DNA from: Roseivirga seohaensis
Lineage (GTDB): Bacteria; Bacteroidota; Bacteroidia; Cytophagales; Cyclobacteriaceae
Length of the DNA stretch: 64,000 nucleotides
NCBI RefSeq assembly: GCF_001592945.1
Contig: NZ_LRPB01000023.1
Location: forward strand, 434,001-498,000
Reading direction: 5' to 3'
Below the pieces are notes generated by a model. It made no database searches. It saw nothing but the letters and a program-made list of their open reading frames with translations, and was not told the origin of the DNA. Each line of letters starts with the position of its first letter. The stretch's first letter is position 1. Positions 62,687 through 64,000 of this stretch are shown here, piece by piece. The translations under genes were made by a program, and so were the position numbers.

Positions 62687-63730
62687 ATGAAGCTTATGAT
62701 TAACCAAGAACATAGCCGCAGGCCATACGCACTATTTGGGCTACTGGTGTGGTTGTTTTTCGCTCTAACCCTCAGTTTTGGTACTAGCGGCTGGCTGATT
62801 ATCGTAGTTTTTTCAAGCTTCTTTTCCTTGCTTTCTGTGGTGGCCATATGGGCGCTGATCAAGTTTGCTTTGACTTCACTCATTGCCAAACGATCTAAAC
62901 TCGGCTTTATTAAAGGAGCCATTTTAATCAGTTTGGCCAGCGCATTACTGATCTTGCTTTTTAACATTGTAATTGTTGGATATTTTCCTGGAATGAAGGC
63001 GGAAGGAATGCCAAGCTTGATCAAGAGTTTCTATTCCACATTTTTCCTTTACTTGTTAGTCCTTTCAATTGCTGCCTTTATATACGTTTGGAAAGAGCAT
63101 AGGAGAATTCAAGATGAAAACCATGACTTTAGAGAGAAACTACTTCAGGGGGAAATAAATTTGAAATCGCAAGAGCTTAACTTTCTGAAGTCTCAAATTC
63201 AGCCACACTTTTTGTTCAATACGCTCAATACAATTTATGGTATGGCCCTGACGAAGTCTGAAAAAACACCTGATACCATATTAAAACTTTCGGGACTGTT
63301 GGATTATATTCTTTATAGTGTAAACAAAGAAAAAGTGGTGCTTAAAAATGAGCTGAAGCACATTAAGCAGTACGTAAGTTTAGAGAAGATTAGATTCGAA
63401 GATAGTCTAGAAGTGAGTATTGAGTTTGATGAAATAACGGATGCTATTTCTTTGCCGCCTATGCTGTTTTTGCCTTTTGTAGAAAACGCATTTAAACATG
63501 GTGTCCGAAATGAAAACAGGCTTACTGTTAAGTTGAAGTTAGAGGTTACTGATAAAGCCATTTTCTTTGTAGTTGAGAATTCAGCCACTGAGTCCAATAA
63601 AAACACAGCCGGTATTGGGCTTCAGAATATCAAAAACAGACTGAATCTTATTTATGAAAATCGTCATTCTTTGAAAACCGGCTATAAGGATGGCGTTTAT
63701 AAAGTAGAATTAAGGATAGACCAAGTTTAA
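62687..63730 (+). CDS. LytS-type sensor histidine kinase
   Basis: 347 residues with about four membrane helices in the first 150 residues and no other sensor domain. The His_kinase domain has the phosphoacceptor in KSQIQPHFLFNTLNT, then a GHKL domain with FVENAFKHGV and GIGLQNIKNRL. Shorter than the kinase at 18868, with fewer helices, so not a recent duplicate. The response regulator starts eight bases after its stop. Confidence 0.93.
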   Translation: MKLMINQEHSRRPYALFGLLVWLFFALTLSFGTSGWLIIVVFSSFFSLLSVVAIWALIKFALTSLIAKRSKLGFIKGAILISLASALLILLFNIVIVGYFPGMKAEGMPSLIKSFYSTFFLYLLVLSIAAFIYVWKEHRRIQDENHDFREKLLQGEINLKSQELNFLKSQIQPHFLFNTLNTIYGMALTKSEKTPDTILKLSGLLDYILYSVNKEKVVLKNELKHIKQYVSLEKIRFEDSLEVSIEFDEITDAISLPPMLFLPFVENAFKHGVRNENRLTVKLKLEVTDKAIFFVVENSATESNKNTAGIGLQNIKNRLNLIYENRHSLKTGYKDGVYKVELRIDQV

Positions 63731-63738
63731 AATAAGCC

Positions 63739-64000
63739 ATGATCCATTGTGCCATTCTTGATGATGAGCCCACCGCTCGGCAAATTCTTGAAATTCATCT
63801 TTCGGAAATTGATTCGATGAAGCTTGTAGGCAAATGTAGAAACGCGATTGAACTGCTTAACCTCATGGCCAAAGAACGGATTGACCTCTTGTTTTTAGAC
63901 ATAAACATGCCAGATGTTTCTGGAATTACATTGGCCAAAACCTTAAGCAAAGAGGTGAAAGTTATTTTTACAACCGCGCATAGAGAGTATGCTATTGAAG
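63739..64000 (+). CDS. LytTR-type response regulator, N-terminal part
   Basis: The frame is open to the window edge. It begins MIHCAILDDEPTARQ and has the phosphorylation site LLFLDINMPDVSG and the TTAHREYAIE helix of the receiver. The DNA-binding domain lies outside the window, so LytTR is inferred from pairing with the LytS-type kinase. Eight bases follow the kinase stop. Confidence 0.88.
   Translation, partial: MIHCAILDDEPTARQILEIHLSEIDSMKLVGKCRNAIELLNLMAKERIDLLFLDINMPDVSGITLAKTLSKEVKVIFTTAHREYAIE

Overview
This 64 kb window reads as ordinary chromosome of a gliding-type Bacteroidota, most likely order Cytophagales (a Roseivirga- or Fulvivirga-like marine bacterium; the genus is inference). 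Support: a type IX secretion (T9SS) cargo with about 39 SprB repeats and a gliding-type C-terminal sorting domain next to a PorP/SprF protein, a RemB-like protein, DUF5687/ABC and DUF5723 genes, LytS/LytTR pairs, and promoters of the Bacteroidota form TTTG-N20-TAnnTTTG. No rRNA, tRNA, prophage, CRISPR array or intact insertion sequence was seen.

Layout. 1-4.7 kb: cysteine desulfurase end, lipoprotein, ferrochelatase, a candidate 6S-like RNA, a hydrolase-OsmC fusion and two small envelope proteins. 4.8-12 kb: glycyl-tRNA synthetase, a large VPS10/BNR-repeat secreted protein, a TPR protein and a YjjX-type NTPase. 12-18.4 kb: two secreted M28 peptidases around an unknown exported protein, then a peptidase-DUF5687-ABC ATPase operon and a VOC protein. 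18.4-24.1 kb: an accessory-looking stretch with palindromic REP-like repeats, a LytS/LytTR pair, a PD-(D/E)XK nuclease-like protein of unknown role and two paralogous lipoproteins. 24-34.4 kb: a PLP dehydratase, DNA polymerase I, an S41-type protein, DUF5723, DinB and a secreted amidase. 34.4-36.6 kb: coaX, then a VapBC-type toxin-antitoxin pair enclosed between coaX and a second, diverged copy of the coaX 3' end, then rpmE. 36.7-42.5 kb: RemB-like protein, MsbA-like exporter, GmhA, YifB. 42.6-53.2 kb: the PorP/SprF and giant SprB-repeat pair. 53.6-64 kb: MoxR ATPase, a TonB-dependent receptor with a partner lipoprotein, an epimerase, LOG and HAD proteins, an exported unknown protein and a second LytS/LytTR pair cut by the window edge.

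The most interesting items are the TA insertion flanked by coaX 3' ends, the three-repeat higher-order period of the SprB-like gene including a near-identical 678-bp tandem duplication, the long hairpin RNA upstream of hemH, the REP-like composite repeats, and the PD-(D/E)XK protein. All family calls rest on reading sequence and remembered family features; no database search was run.
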